DNA of 64,000 bases, from NCBI RefSeq assembly GCF_026341855.1, contig NZ_JAPENW010000001.1:3525001-3589000 (forward strand), written 5' to 3'. This document shows positions 15,566-23,223 of this stretch, in pieces (position 1 is the first letter of the stretch; each line of letters opens with the position of its first letter). The notes beneath the pieces are model-generated. The model saw only the letters and a list, made by a program, of their open reading frames with translations, was not told the DNA's origin and searched no databases. This DNA is from Streptomyces sp. NBC_00568 (GTDB taxonomy: Bacteria; Actinomycetota; Actinomycetes; Streptomycetales; Streptomycetaceae). Both the position numbers and the translations under genes were made by a program.

Positions 15566-18109
15566 TCACGGCTGGTCGTCCGCCAGCTCCGCGACCCCCG
15601 TGACCCGGTGCAGCGGATAGGTCCGGACCTCGTCCGCCGTGTGGTCGTACGCCGTGACGAAGCCGCCCTCGACCCGGATGGGGGCGATGACGCGCTGGCT
15701 GGCGGCGCCCTCGGCGTTGACGTAGCCGATCCACACCGCCTCACCGGTCATGACGGCGGCCTGCATGGTGGCCAGGGTCTCGGCGGAGCTGGTGCGGGGC
15801 AGCTCGCCGTTGCCGGGGCGGTCGCCCGCCGGGTCCGCCTTGCGCGGGGTGGTCGAGGCGAGGTCACCGGCCCGGATGGCGCGGATCGCGGCGCCGAGAA
15901 GGGTGGCGTCCGGGACCGGCGGGCCCTCCGGGACGGGCTCCGGGGCGGTGCGGGGCGGGGTGCGGTGGGCGTGCGCCCGGGTGATCAGGACGTCGCCCTC
16001 CGCGGACTCGGCGGCGGGTGCGAAGCCCATCGACCGGAGGCCCGCGAGCAGGGCCGCCGGGTCGGCCTGCGCGGCCAGCACCGTGGGCGCGAGCCGCCGG
16101 AGCCCGAGCCCCTGCGAGCGCTTGTCGGCGAGGATCTCGCTGAGAACCGCGTCGTCGTCGCAGCGGACGTACGCCGACGCCGCCCCGATCCGCAGATGGC
16201 CGTGCCGGCGCGCCACGTCGTCGATCAGATAGGTGAGCGGCTGCGGGATCGGCGTACGGGAGTGGGCGGTGAGGAAGGCGTGCAGGTCGGACGCCGAACG
16301 GCCCGCGTCGAGCGCCCGGCGCACCGAGCCCGGGGTGAAGCGGTAGACGGTCGCCCCGCCCTTGGACTCGACGTCCGCGAGCACACCGAGGGTGTCGGCC
16401 AGGGGGCGCTCCAGGGGGCCGGGCGCGACCGCCGTCAGGTCCGCCTGGAGCAGGACGTGGTCGAGCGGTTCGGGCAGCAGCGGGGCGAGGAGCCGGGCGG
16501 CCCGGGCCGCGGCGGCGGCCCGCTCGGCGGGGGAGTGCGGCGCCGGGGCGGTCACCGGGTGGTGCCGCTTGTGGGCGGGGAGCTTGTCGCCGGGACCCGA
16601 CGGCTCCGCCTCCTTGGCGCCCGTCGCCTCCGGCAGACCCAGCAGGGCCCGGCCCTGCGCGGACAGCGCGCCCCGGCCGGTGACCCCGAGCAGCTCCGCC
16701 TCGGACAGCGTCCACCGGGCGAGCCGGGCGCGCAGGTCCTCCGGAGAGGGCCGGGCACCGCGCTGCGGGCGTTCCCAGTACAGCCGGGCCAGGACGGAGT
16801 CCGCGGCGGGCGTGGCGCCCTCGGGGAGCGCGGCGAGGAGGGTGAGGACGCGGTGGCGGACCTCGGGCGCCGCGGAGCGGTCGAGTCCGGGGCCGAGCGC
16901 CGAGAGCGTGCGGTCCTTCGTGTCCCGTCCGCCGACCAGCCCCGCCGTGCGGGTCGCCGCGAGCCACGCCGAGGCGAGCCGGGTCCAGCGTTCGGCGGCG
17001 GGCAGCTCCAGCCACTCGTCGTAGGCCGGCGTCGCCGCGTACCGCTCCTCCGCCTCGCCGTCCGACGCGACCAGGCCCGCCGCGTGGGCGAGTTCCACCC
17101 AGAACGCGGCGACGGGCTCGGCGACGTCGAGCGCCACCGCCGTCCGCTTCAGGTCGCGCACACTGAGCCCGCCCGCGCGCAGCACCGCCGGACCGCCCTC
17201 GTGCCAGTCCTTCAGCAGTTCCTCGACGGTCGCCAGCGTCGTGTACGCCTGGCCGGCCGCGGCGGCGTCCACAACCTGTGGACGGTGTGTCGTCGCGGCC
17301 TCGACCGCGGGCGCCACCGGCTCCGTCACCCGGTGCGCGCGGCCCGCGCGCAGATGCAGGGCGACCTCCCGGGGCAGCACGACCGTGCCGGGCCCCGTCG
17401 GCAGCAGCAGCCCCCGGCCGATCAGCCAGCGCAGATGCGCCGCCGGTTCGGCCGTCACCTGCCCGTACGGCGGCCCCCACACCAGCCGTGAGAGCACCTC
17501 CACCGCCTCGGCGGGCGCTTCGTCCAGCAGCGCCGACATCCGGGGCCGGTCGCTGAACAGGGCACTCAGCGACGCCACCGCCGACACGGAGTCATGGGTG
17601 CTCGGCAGCCCGGCCGCGGCCACGATCTCCTGGATGCGCCCCGGCGACATGCCCGCCGTGGACTCACCGACCGTCGGCCCGAGCCCCGTCGGGGACGGGT
17701 GCTGCGGCGACGGCGCGAGCAGCTCGCGTGCCGTCCGCACGAGCCGGAGGCGGTCGTCGCCGCCCCAGACGAGGGCCTGCTCGCGGAGCGTCCCGAGAAC
17801 GTGCGGGTAGGCCGCCGTGACCGTGGGGTCGCCGTCGTCGCCCGCGAGCAGCCCGAGCAGTTCGTCGTACGTCGCCGGTTCCGGCGCCACCGCCAGCGCC
17901 TCCGCCGTCTGGAGCGCGAAACGGTCCAGGCGCTCCAGGGCGCGGACGACCGACGCACGGGTGCCCGCCCGGGTGGCCAGCTGGGTGAGATCCGTGGGGA
18001 CGGGCGTGATCAGGTCCGGACGGGACCGCAGGAGGGCGGACAGCGAGGCGTCGTCCCGCGCGCGGAGGGCTTCCGCCAGGGACCGCGGAGCGGTCGTCTC
18101 GGGGCTCAT
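15566..18109 (-). CDS. Helicase-associated domain protein (XPB companion)
   Basis: An 847-aa cytoplasmic protein without ATPase motifs. Its central and C-terminal part (LLPEPLDHVLLQADLTAVAP, then LTYLIDDVARRHGHLRIGAA, around 600-720) matches the Helicase_C_3/XPB-Ssl2 N-terminal-like domain. The last ~80 residues (VWIGYVNAEGAASQRVIAPI) resemble a WYL-type ligand domain. N-terminal winged-helix-like stretches suggest DNA binding. In actinobacteria this gene commonly precedes xpb, as here, so it probably works with that helicase. Start ATG 18109 (MSPETTAPRSL) is taken because an in-frame extension to 18286 overlaps the divergent gene's promoter. Exact role unknown. Confidence 0.85.
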   Translation of the reverse strand: MSPETTAPRSLAEALRARDDASLSALLRSRPDLITPVPTDLTQLATRAGTRASVVRALERLDRFALQTAEALAVAPEPATYDELLGLLAGDDGDPTVTAAYPHVLGTLREQALVWGGDDRLRLVRTARELLAPSPQHPSPTGLGPTVGESTAGMSPGRIQEIVAAAGLPSTHDSVSAVASLSALFSDRPRMSALLDEAPAEAVEVLSRLVWGPPYGQVTAEPAAHLRWLIGRGLLLPTGPGTVVLPREVALHLRAGRAHRVTEPVAPAVEAATTHRPQVVDAAAAGQAYTTLATVEELLKDWHEGGPAVLRAGGLSVRDLKRTAVALDVAEPVAAFWVELAHAAGLVASDGEAEERYAATPAYDEWLELPAAERWTRLASAWLAATRTAGLVGGRDTKDRTLSALGPGLDRSAAPEVRHRVLTLLAALPEGATPAADSVLARLYWERPQRGARPSPEDLRARLARWTLSEAELLGVTGRGALSAQGRALLGLPEATGAKEAEPSGPGDKLPAHKRHHPVTAPAPHSPAERAAAAARAARLLAPLLPEPLDHVLLQADLTAVAPGPLERPLADTLGVLADVESKGGATVYRFTPGSVRRALDAGRSASDLHAFLTAHSRTPIPQPLTYLIDDVARRHGHLRIGAASAYVRCDDDAVLSEILADKRSQGLGLRRLAPTVLAAQADPAALLAGLRSMGFAPAAESAEGDVLITRAHAHRTPPRTAPEPVPEGPPVPDATLLGAAIRAIRAGDLASTTPRKADPAGDRPGNGELPRTSSAETLATMQAAVMTGEAVWIGYVNAEGAASQRVIAPIRVEGGFVTAYDHTADEVRTYPLHRVTGVAELADDQP

Positions 18110-18305
18110 CCTGTCAACGGTAGCGGGTGGCGGGCCCCCGGGGCCCGGCCCCCGGCCCGTGGATCGTCCACCGGCCGCGCGGTTCCGGCGGAGAGCGGAA
18201 CGTCGTACGGCTGCCCGAGCCCTCGGCGGGGCGCTCCCGCGCACGGAAAAACCGGTACCTTCGTCACCACGGGGTATCCAACGCACCGGCCCCGGAGGGG
18301 ACTTC

Positions 18306-19316
18306 GTGGGGATCGAGAGCGACCAGCTGGTCTTCGACTATCTGAGCCGGGTCGGCGACCTGGCCCAGCAGCGGCAGTTGCCGTCGGGGACCCGGATGCG
18401 CCTGGTCTCGGAACTGCGCAACGAGATCGACCGCCGCAGGGCGAAGGGCACCCCCGACAGCCCCGCCGCCGTCCGCCGCATCCTCGACCGCCTCGGCACC
18501 CCCGACGAGATCGTCGCGGCGGTCGGACAGGGCACCGAAGGCCCCGGACCCGGTACGCGGAGCCGGACCGCCGTGCCCACCCAGCGCGCCGCCGCCGAAC
18601 CCGAGGAGCGCCCCAAGCGGCTGCGCCGCGTCGTCCCCCGCCCGCGCCCCGCGGAGGCGCGCCCCGCCGAGAGCGCCGGGGCCGACGCCCCGTCCCCGCC
18701 CCACCTGGCGAGCGCGCAGGAACTGGGCGACAGCGTGGGCCGGCCGGACTGGTGGCGCGTGGACAACAGCCCCTTCGGGCTCGGCGATAGCGTGCCGGGG
18801 TTCGTCGGCGGTGTGGAGATCCCCGACCTGCTCAAGCCGCCCCCGGGCGAGAGGGACCGAGGAGCCGAAGAGGGCGAGGCGGAGCCGAAACCGGCCAAGG
18901 AGAAGGCGGCGGCACCGGGCCCCGAGGACGAACCGGACGCCGAGGGCGCCGTGGCGCGCCGCCGCTTCGCACGCCTCAGCGGCTACACCAACCCCCTGCT
19001 CCTGCTCGCCGCCGCCCTCCTCGTCGCCGGCGCCCTGCTCGGCAACTGGTTCGCGCTCGGCCTCGGCTGGCTGATCGCCTACGGCTCGCGCCGGCTGACC
19101 CCCGCCGAGTCGAAGTGGGCCGTCCTCGTCCTGCCGGGACTGTCTGCCACGGCCGGCATCGTCTGGATCTGGGGCCGTACGACCGGCCGCTGGGGCACCC
19201 CCATCGCCGAGGGCCAGATGAACGACGCGATGACCGAGACCTGGCCCTGGATCGTCCGCGGCGCGGCCGTCGCCTCGGCCCTGTACCTGGTCTGGCGCTC
19301 CCAGCGCCGCACCTGA
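18306..19316 (+). CDS. Membrane protein with an N-terminal helical cytoplasmic domain
   Basis: A 336-aa integral membrane protein. Residues 1-75 (DQLVFDYLSRVGDLAQQRQL, EIDRRRAKG, DRLGTPDEIVAAV) resemble the HAAS/DUF1700-type domain often found at the start of sensor-like membrane proteins. A charged, proline-rich linker (80-215) follows, then four predicted helices (LLLLAAALLVAGALLGNWFA onward). GTG 18306 follows GGAGGGGACTTC, a good ribosome-binding site. It diverges from the XPB companion gene and is 52 bp before the HAD gene, so co-transcription is likely. No function can be assigned. Confidence 0.8.
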   Translation: MGIESDQLVFDYLSRVGDLAQQRQLPSGTRMRLVSELRNEIDRRRAKGTPDSPAAVRRILDRLGTPDEIVAAVGQGTEGPGPGTRSRTAVPTQRAAAEPEERPKRLRRVVPRPRPAEARPAESAGADAPSPPHLASAQELGDSVGRPDWWRVDNSPFGLGDSVPGFVGGVEIPDLLKPPPGERDRGAEEGEAEPKPAKEKAAAPGPEDEPDAEGAVARRRFARLSGYTNPLLLLAAALLVAGALLGNWFALGLGWLIAYGSRRLTPAESKWAVLVLPGLSATAGIVWIWGRTTGRWGTPIAEGQMNDAMTETWPWIVRGAAVASALYLVWRSQRRT

Positions 19317-19368
19317 CCGCCGAAAAGGCCTGGACCGGCTCCCCGGCGGCCTGGGCACAATGGTCGAT

Positions 19369-19980
19369 ATGACTTCCCCCGCGCTGACCGTCGGCTTCGA
19401 CCTCGACATGACCCTGATCGACTCCCGCCCCGGGATCCACGCCTGCTACGAGGCGATCTCGGCGCGGACCGGGACGTACATCGACTCGGATCTCGTGGTC
19501 ACGCGGCTCGGCCCGCCGCTGGAGGACGAACTCGCCAACTGGTTCCCGGCCGGGGAGATCGCGGCCATGGCCGACCTCTACCGCGAGATGTATCCCGCGC
19601 ACGCCATCACCGGCACGCTCGCGATGGCCGGCGCGCGCGAGGCCGTCGAGGCGGTGCGGGCGGCGGGCGGGCGCACGGTCGTCGTCACCGCGAAGTGGGA
19701 GCCCAACGCCCGGCTGCACCTGGAACACCTGGGCATAGGCGCGGACGAACTCGTCGGCAACCTGTGGGCCGAGCAGAAGGCGGTGGCGCTGCGCGAGCAC
19801 GGCGCGAGCGTGTACGTCGGCGACCACACCGGCGACGTACGCGGCGCGCACACGGCGCGGGCGTACTCCGTGGCCGTGGCGACCGGGCCGTGCGACGCCG
19901 AGGAACTCCGCGCGGCGGGCGCGGACGTCGTCCTCGGCGATCTCACGGAGTTCCCGGCCTGGCTGGAGAACTACCGCTAA
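19369..19980 (+). CDS. HAD-superfamily phosphatase
   Basis: A 203-aa haloacid dehalogenase-type hydrolase. Motif I is FDLDMTLIDSR at the N-terminus, the helical cap follows, motif II is VVVTAKWEPNARLHLEHL, and motif III/IV is EQKAVALREHGASVYVGDHTGDVRGAH. This is the phosphoglycolate phosphatase-like pattern and the substrate is unknown. I chose ATG 19369 (MTSPALT); another ATG nine bases earlier is in frame and neither has a clear ribosome-binding site. The stop codon TAA is formed at the junction of a 162-bp MITE. Removing the element and one TA copy gives TAG at the same place. Confidence 0.88.
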   Translation: MTSPALTVGFDLDMTLIDSRPGIHACYEAISARTGTYIDSDLVVTRLGPPLEDELANWFPAGEIAAMADLYREMYPAHAITGTLAMAGAREAVEAVRAAGGRTVVVTAKWEPNARLHLEHLGIGADELVGNLWAEQKAVALREHGASVYVGDHTGDVRGAHTARAYSVAVATGPCDAEELRAAGADVVLGDLTEFPAWLENYR

Positions 19981-20141
19981 GGGCTGTCCCGTAATCCCCG
20001 GTGGATCAGCGCACGGCGTCAGATGCGGTGCATCGCAAGGCGGAGGGTCGTCCTCATACTGGGTGTATTCGGGCGATCCGACAACGCGGCGAGGTGCCGT
20101 AGCTGGCGTCGTGCGCCCGCCGGGGATTACGGGACAGCCCT
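19980..20141. mobile_element. 162-bp MITE with 22-bp perfect terminal inverted repeats and TA duplication
   Basis: The ends are perfect 22-bp inverted repeats (AGGGCTGTCCCGTAATCCCC plus GG at 19980-20001, its complement at 20120-20141). TA lies directly outside both ends (19978-19979 and 20142-20143), the target duplication expected of IS630/Tc1-mariner-type elements. The interior carries no ORF of note and has a second imperfect inverted stretch (GGGTCGTCC region). It is thus non-autonomous. The left TA is part of the HAD gene's stop codon. Confidence 0.85.
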
Positions 20142-20186
20142 TAGACGTCGAGCGGAGCCACCACGGGGCCGTCGGCACGACCGCCG

Positions 20187-20438
20187 TCAGGTACGGGCGG
20201 CACGGGCCCGGCGGCGGCCTTCCGCGGCCGAACGGAACACGCCCGCGGCGGCCAGCAGGAATCCGACGCCCATGAGCATGCTCAAGCCGAACATGTAGGT
20301 CGGAAATGGATTCGTGCCGAGCAGCAGTGGTGCCACGGTGACCAGTGTGGCCAACGCGCCGATGAAGAAGACGATGGCACCGGCACGGATCAGCCGGTCG
20401 CCGGCTTCGAGGGAATTCGCTTGGGTTTTGTCACGCAC
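20187..20438 (-). CDS. Small two-helix membrane protein
   Basis: An 83-aa membrane protein. A short N-terminus (RDKTQANSLEAGDRLIRAG) leads into helix 1 (AIVFFIGALATLVTVAPLLL), a short loop with FPTYMFG, helix 2 (LSMLMGVGFLLAAAGVF) and a basic tail (EGRRRARAART). I recall close relatives in other Streptomyces beginning at the same point, which supports GTG 20438 rather than the longer frame from 20471. It is divergent from the cold-shock gene. Function unknown. Confidence 0.75.
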   Translation of the reverse strand: MRDKTQANSLEAGDRLIRAGAIVFFIGALATLVTVAPLLLGTNPFPTYMFGLSMLMGVGFLLAAAGVFRSAAEGRRRARAART

Positions 20439-20483
20439 CCGACCAGGGTAGTTCCCTGCGCGAAGGAACAATCCAGCGACGTC

Positions 20484-20634
20484 TTGTCACCAGCCGACGG
20501 ACCATTAGCCTTGGTACCGGCGGGTCGGCTGACCCGCTGTAGTGCTATCCAGAGGCGTTTACGGGCGGTTGCCCCTGCAACCACCCGCGCGGTTTCCAGA
20601 GCAGTTTCCGACGAGTACGAGGACGAGGACAGAC
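20484..20634 (+). promoter_or_regulatory. Promoter and structured 5' leader of the cold-shock gene
   Basis: TTGTCA (20484-20489) and TAGCCT (20506-20511) with a 16-bp gap form a plausible promoter. Downstream come two hairpins: GCGGGTC-ggct-GACCCGC (20520-20537, 7 bp perfect) and GGGCGGTTGC-ccct-GCAACCACCC (20563-20586, 10 bp with one mismatch). The start codon is at 20635 behind ACGAGGACGAGGAC. Cold-shock mRNAs often have long structured leaders, so a regulatory role is plausible but inferred. Confidence 0.5.
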
Positions 20635-21018
20635 GTGCCCACCGGCAAAGTCAAGTGGTTCAACACTGAGAAGGGCTTCGGCTTTCTCTCCCGCGACGAC
20701 GGCGGCGACGTCTTCGTCCATTCCTCGGTCCTGCCCGCCGGAGTCGATGCCCTCAAGCCCGGCCAGCGCGTCGAGTTCGGCGTCGTCGCCGGTCAGCGCG
20801 GTGACCAGGCGCTCTCGGTGACCATCCTGGACCCGACCCCCTCGGTCGCGGCGGCCCAGCGCCGCAAGCCGGACGAACTGGCCTCCATCGTCCAGGACCT
20901 GACGACCCTCCTCGAGAACATCACGCCGAGCCTGGAGAAGGGCCGCTACCCCGACAAGGCGTCCGGCCACAAGATCGCGGGCCTGCTGCGCGCGGTCGCC
21001 GACCAGCTCGACGTATGA
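20635..21018 (+). CDS. Cold-shock domain protein with a C-terminal extension
   Basis: A 127-aa protein. Residues 1-65 are a cold-shock domain with both RNA-binding motifs, KGFGFLSRDD (RNP1 equivalent) and VFVHSSV (RNP2 equivalent), after VPTGKVKWFNTEKG. The extra ~60 residues are helical (LASIVQDLTTLLENITPSLE), unlike the usual 67-70-aa Csp proteins. It should bind single-stranded RNA or DNA in the cytoplasm. GTG 20635 is chosen because the domain begins exactly there and a GAGGACGAGGAC ribosome-binding region precedes it. The helical tail may mediate oligomerisation, which is inference. Confidence 0.92.
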   Translation: MPTGKVKWFNTEKGFGFLSRDDGGDVFVHSSVLPAGVDALKPGQRVEFGVVAGQRGDQALSVTILDPTPSVAAAQRRKPDELASIVQDLTTLLENITPSLEKGRYPDKASGHKIAGLLRAVADQLDV

Positions 21019-21078
21019 CCCGCGTTTAGCGCCCTGCCGCCGGTTTCCGAGGAGATTCCGGAGAGGCCGCGGGAGACA

Positions 21079-21942
21079 TCAGGGGAAGGCGAGAGCGTTC
21101 GGCCCGAGGGGCGGCACCAGCCCCTCGGCCGCCGCGCGCGTGAGCAGTCCGCGGATCGCCGCGTAGCCGTCCTCGCCCAGATCGGCCGTGAACTCGTTGA
21201 CGTACAGGCCGATGTGCTGGTCCGCGACCTTCGGGTCCATCTCCTGGGCGTGTTCCAGGACGTAGGCGCGGGACGCCTCGGGGTCGTCCCAGGCGGCGCG
21301 GACCGAGGCGCGGGTGGCGTCGGCGAGCGCCTGGAGCCGCTCCGCTCCCAGCGACCGCCTGGCGATGATCGCGCCCAGCGGGATCGGCAGCCCGGTGGTG
21401 CGCTCCCAGTGCTCGCCCATGTCGGCGAGTTTGTGCAGCCCGTAGTTCTGGTAGGTGAAACGCGCCTCGTGGATGACGAGCCCCGCGTCGACCTTCCCGT
21501 CCCGCACCGCCGGCATGATCTCGTGGAACGGCATGACCACGATCTCGCCGACCCCGCCGGGCACCGTTTCCGCGGCCCACAGCCGGAACAGCAGATACGC
21601 CGTCGACCTCTCGCTGGGCACGGCGACGGTGCGGCCCTTCAGGTCGGCACCCGCCTCCCGCGTCAGCACCAGCGGCCCGCAGCCCCGCCCCAGCGCCCCG
21701 CCGCACGGCAGCAGCGCGTAGGTGTCCAGGACGTACGGCAGCACGGCGTACGACACCTTAAGCGCGTCGAACTCGCCGCGCTCGGCCATGCCGTTGGTGA
21801 TGTCGATGTCCGCGAACGTCACGTCGAGCGCGGGCGCTCCCGGGATCCGGCCGTGCGCCCAGGCGTCGAAGACGAAGGTGTCGTTCGGGCAGGGCGAGTA
21901 GGCGATCCGCAGGTCTTCGGCGGGTTCAGTGCGTACGGTCAT
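21079..21942 (-). CDS. mqnD: 1,4-dihydroxy-6-naphthoate synthase (futalosine menaquinone pathway)
   Basis: MqnD converts cyclic dehypoxanthinylfutalosine to 1,4-dihydroxy-6-naphthoate, a late ring-forming step of the futalosine route to menaquinone. The 287-aa product shows the family start LRIAYSPCPNDTFVFDAWAHG (its N-terminal ligand loop), FADIDITNGMAERGEFDALKVS, and VDAGLVIHEARFTYQNYGL with the conserved histidine region. Length is typical (~280). The start overlaps the end of mqnB by 17 bp, so the two are translationally coupled and act in one pathway. Confidence 0.95.
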   Translation of the reverse strand: MTVRTEPAEDLRIAYSPCPNDTFVFDAWAHGRIPGAPALDVTFADIDITNGMAERGEFDALKVSYAVLPYVLDTYALLPCGGALGRGCGPLVLTREAGADLKGRTVAVPSERSTAYLLFRLWAAETVPGGVGEIVVMPFHEIMPAVRDGKVDAGLVIHEARFTYQNYGLHKLADMGEHWERTTGLPIPLGAIIARRSLGAERLQALADATRASVRAAWDDPEASRAYVLEHAQEMDPKVADQHIGLYVNEFTADLGEDGYAAIRGLLTRAAAEGLVPPLGPNALAFP

Positions 21943-22630
21943 GTCGGTTCCAACTCTCCAGGAGGGGCGTCAGCTTCCCGAAAGCCTCGGTGAGTGCGGC
22001 GAGAGCGTCCCCGATGCGCCACGCGGCGCGGTCACGCGGGCCGACGGCATTGGACACCGCGCGGATCTCCAGCACCGGCACCCCGTGCGCGCCGGCCGCC
22101 TCGGCGACCCCGAATCCCTCCATCGCCTCGGCGAGGGCTCGTGGATGCCGGGCCCGCAGTTCGGCGGCGCGAGCGGCGCTGCCGGTCACGGTCGACACGG
22201 TGAGCACGGTTCCGACGCGTCCACCCGTGACGGTCGCGGCCTCTCGTACGAGTGATTCCGGTGGCCGGTGGCTGACGGTTCCGAAGCCGAGTTCGGTGAC
22301 CGGGAGGAACCCCTCCGGCGCCTCCGCGCCCAGGTCCGCCGCGACGATGTCGTCGGCGATCACGAGCGATCCCACGGGCGCGTCGGGCTGGAAGCCGCCG
22401 GCGACACCCGCGCAGACGACGAGGCCGTAGGGCGCGCCCTCGAGGGCCGCGGCGGTCAGCGCGGAGGAGACCGAGGCGGCGGCGAGGGCGGGGCCGACAC
22501 CGGCGGCGAGCAGATCGTGCCCACCGACCCGGTGGAGCGTCGCCCCCGGAAGCCGTATCTCACGCCCCGCGCCGGACGACACCCCGGCCACCGCGTCCCG
22601 CTCGGCGGGGACGGCGGTGGCCACGAGCAC
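21926..22630 (-). CDS. mqnB: Futalosine hydrolase
   Basis: MqnB removes hypoxanthine from futalosine, feeding the menaquinone pathway completed by MqnD next door. It is a nucleoside phosphorylase/MTAN-fold protein: GVGPALAAASVSSAL, GLVVCAGVAGGFQPDAPVGSL split over the phosphate/ribose loops, then EAMEGFGVAEAA with the ribose-binding glutamates and VLEIRAVSNAVGPRD. I give GTG 22630 (235 aa), but AAGGA lies seven nt before an in-frame CTG at 22654 that overlaps the upstream stop (CTGA), and starting there (242 aa) would fit better. Order: DUF2771 lipoprotein, mqnB, mqnD. Confidence 0.9.
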   Translation of the reverse strand: MLVATAVPAERDAVAGVSSGAGREIRLPGATLHRVGGHDLLAAGVGPALAAASVSSALTAAALEGAPYGLVVCAGVAGGFQPDAPVGSLVIADDIVAADLGAEAPEGFLPVTELGFGTVSHRPPESLVREAATVTGGRVGTVLTVSTVTGSAARAAELRARHPRALAEAMEGFGVAEAAGAHGVPVLEIRAVSNAVGPRDRAAWRIGDALAALTEAFGKLTPLLESWNRHDRTH

Positions 22631-22650
22631 CCTCGGCCCGGCGGCAGCGA

Positions 22651-23148
22651 TCAGGCGTCCTTCTTGAGCTTGAAGGTCCACAGACCGGTCACGGTCTTCT
22701 CGCCCTCCTTGATGGAGACGAGCGTCGAGTTGCCCGTGGCCCCGTACTGCTCGTTGAAGAAGACGCTGCCGGGAATCGTCCGGTACGTCTTCGTGCTGGC
22801 GTCGGTCAGCGGCTGACCGTTCATCAGGATCGTCCAGCCCTTGTCCGCGATATCCGGGTCCACACCGAACCGGACGGTCTCGTCGGGGTCGACCTTGATG
22901 GACTTGATGTCCTTGTCCTTCAGGCACTTCGCCAGGTCTGCGGTCTTCACCGCGTCGCCGTCGTTGTAGCAGTCGGTCTCGGAACTCACCGAGTTGTCGC
23001 CGACCGTGATGGTGGCGATCGGCGTCGGCTTGTCACAGGCGGACAGGACGAGGAGTCCGGCGGAAACGGCGCCGACGGTGGCGACGGCGCGGCGGCGGCG
23101 CGCAGCGCGTTGTCCATTAGCGGCTCTGCCGCGGGGCAGGGAGGTCAT
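22651..23148 (-). CDS. DUF2771 family lipoprotein
   Basis: A 165-aa exported lipoprotein: a basic N-terminus (AARRRRAVATVGAVSAG), hydrophobic core and lipobox LLVLSAC, then a soluble domain (TITVGDNSVSSETDCYNDGD, FNEQYGATGNSTLVSI) that fits DUF2771. Paired cysteines in DCYNDGD and LAKCLKD may form a disulfide. Its function is unknown. It overlaps or abuts mqnB on the same strand, so it is transcribed with the menaquinone genes, though no link to quinone biosynthesis is established. Confidence 0.85.
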   Translation of the reverse strand: MTSLPRGRAANGQRAARRRRAVATVGAVSAGLLVLSACDKPTPIATITVGDNSVSSETDCYNDGDAVKTADLAKCLKDKDIKSIKVDPDETVRFGVDPDIADKGWTILMNGQPLTDASTKTYRTIPGSVFFNEQYGATGNSTLVSIKEGEKTVTGLWTFKLKKDA

Positions 23149-23223
23149 GGCCGAAGGCTATCGGGCACGCCCACCCGAGCCCCCACGTGGGGTGCGGCGT
23201 GCCGTGCGTGGCCCCCGCGCGGC

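Noticed and set aside
13390..15603. A 737-aa open frame across the minisatellite and antisense to the XPB gene
   Set aside because: The first part is translated repeat and the rest is the complement of a clear helicase gene with Walker A and DEVH.
15608..17491. 627-aa frame opposite the helicase-associated gene
   Set aside because: Arg/Gly-rich shadow with no recognisable domain, lying on the antisense strand of a conserved gene.
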